Positions 63,452 to 64,000 of a stretch of DNA of 64,000 nucleotides are shown in pieces. Position numbers and translations under genes: made by a program. Every line of letters starts with the position of its first letter. Position 1 is the first letter of the stretch. Origin of the DNA: Campylobacterales bacterium. Its GTDB lineage: Bacteria > Campylobacterota > Campylobacteria > Campylobacterales > Sulfurospirillaceae. The notes beneath the pieces are model-generated. The model saw nothing but the letters and a program-made list of their open reading frames with translations, was not told the origin of the DNA and did no database searches. The stretch covers positions 82,401 through 146,400 of the forward strand of contig JAFGFU010000005.1 of assembly GCA_016930915.1 (NCBI GenBank), read 5' to 3'.

Positions 63452-64000
63452 ATGAATAAAAACTTATATATATTGCCTACAAGTTGGGTTTGGAGAAAGT
63501 TTGGAGATATTTTACATGTAGAAAGAGGTGGTTCACCTCGACCAATAGATGATTATATTACAACCGCCTCAGATGGTATAAATTGGATAAAAATTGGTGA
63601 TACTAAAAATTCAACAAAATATATTTATGAAACTGCTGAAAAGATAAAACCAGAGGGATTAAAAAAATCAAGATTAGTTGTCGAAGGTGATTTTATTTTA
63701 TCCAATTCAATGAGTTTTGGTAAGCCGTATATTATGAAGACAACAGGGTGTATTCACGACGGCTGGTTACTACTTAGACCAAAAAATGATAATCTTGATA
63801 AAGAATTTTTATACTATGTGTTGAGTTCAAGTTTTGTTTATGAGCAATTTAAAAATAAAGCGTCTGGTACAACAGTTAAAAATCTTAACTCAAGCCTTGT
63901 AAAAGATGTAGATATTCCCCTCCCACCACTTGAAGAGCAAAGGCGGATTGTGGGGAAGTTGGATGGGCTTTTTGCTAAGATAGATAAGTCTATCGCTTTG
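63452..64000 (+). CDS. hsdS: Type I restriction specificity subunit HsdS (3' partial)
   Basis: The frame is open from ATG 63452, 2 nt after the TIR-like stop, to the window end (183 codons). It contains one target-recognition domain (WKFGDILHVERGGSPRP-like start, WIKIGDTK, NSMSFGKPY) and the first central repeat (DIPLPPLEEQRRIVGKLDGLF), the hallmark of HsdS. It determines the DNA recognition sequence. AT-rich like the TIR gene. A TACATGTA site lies at 63513. Confidence 0.92.
   Translation, partial: MNKNLYILPTSWVWRKFGDILHVERGGSPRPIDDYITTASDGINWIKIGDTKNSTKYIYETAEKIKPEGLKKSRLVVEGDFILSNSMSFGKPYIMKTTGCIHDGWLLLRPKNDNLDKEFLYYVLSSSFVYEQFKNKASGTTVKNLNSSLVKDVDIPLPPLEEQRRIVGKLDGLFAKIDKSIAL

Larger units (their letters stand above)
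1090..63520. repeat. Dispersed palindrome TACATGTA (core of TTTACATGTAAA), 40 copies
   Basis: Start positions: 1090, 3117, 4089, 4268, 6426, 7739, 9412, 9837, 12680, 13093, 14837, 15402, 15993, 17610, 17652, 20150, 21250, 23079, 24354, 24445, 27288, 30305, 30317, 30461, 32206, 32664, 32718, 33242, 38878, 40781, 42231, 42828, 44243, 49667, 50654, 51388, 57597, 58902, 61893, 63513. Most extend to TTACATGTAA or TTTACATGTAAA. About 30 are within genes, mostly encoding LHV or TC. Copies in the third coding frame would create a stop and are avoided unless the flank is changed (as in 6426 and 42828). Confidence 0.85.

Noticed and set aside
1090..63520. TACATGTA repeats as CRISPR or insertion-sequence ends
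   Set aside because: Spacing is irregular, there are no spacers, no transposase, and copies lie inside essential genes without disruption.

Overview
The window looks like a chromosome segment of a Campylobacterota (Epsilonproteobacteria) species, most like Sulfurospirillum or a close relative. The support is AT-rich coding DNA with strong AAGGA ribosome sites, multihaem periplasmic respiration genes of the Wolinella/Sulfurospirillum kind, tatB-tatC-queA and ftsA-ftsZ neighbourhoods, and chemoreceptors. The genus is an inference, because no rRNA or other decisive marker is present.

Layout. (1) 1-3665: 3' part of a glucosylglycerol-phosphate synthase-like gene, then a FIST-domain histidine kinase and its response regulator on the minus strand. 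(2) 4131-16012: one tightly packed plus-strand operon. It encodes a Desulfovibrio-type molybdenum aldehyde oxidoreductase (Mop), a multidomain flavin/FeS oxidoreductase, a small CxxC protein, a methyltransferase, a C_GCAxxG_C_C protein, a radical SAM protein, an AMP-ligase-like enzyme, an XdhC-like factor, a nucleotidyltransferase-HD fusion and a histidine phosphatase. Two of these genes are broken as read: mop has an in-frame amber codon 193 and xdhC has a frameshift at an A9 run. (3) 16015-26276: CNNM transporter (preceded by a coupled 20-codon leader ORF), MsrB, TonB receptor, acyl-CoA synthetase, beta-CASP hydrolase, a structured untranslated leader before a mini flagellar-rod-like protein, then queA (apparently with an ATC start), tatC and tatB. 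(4) 26396-33183: GGDEF/EAL protein, purL, two NlpC/P60-like lipoproteins and a PatB-type C-S lyase. (5) 33303-38728: an fccABC-like periplasmic flavocytochrome reductase with its own two-component system. (6) 38896-49525: thioesterase, dsbB/dsbA-like pair, purH, a DUF2249-membrane protein-DUF59 trio, a chemoreceptor with a periplasmic CxxCH haem motif, an ABC-F ATPase and a second chemoreceptor. (7) 49741-60217: M48 peptidase, prmC, ftsZ, ftsA, a PpiD/SurA-like chaperone, bioA, rsmH, an FtsL-like protein and rmuC. (8) 60235-64000: a type I restriction locus in which an AT-rich TIR-like effector gene sits between hsdR and hsdS; the locus runs off the window.

The most striking signal cuts across all genes. 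The palindrome TACATGTA, usually extended to TTTACATGTAAA, occurs 40 times by hand count. About two would be expected at this base composition. It lies between genes and also inside many unrelated coding regions, where it inserts Leu-His-Val-Lys or Phe-Thr-Cys-Lys. It behaves like a highly iterated palindrome; I do not know its function.

I saw no rRNA, tRNA, CRISPR array, insertion sequence or prophage.
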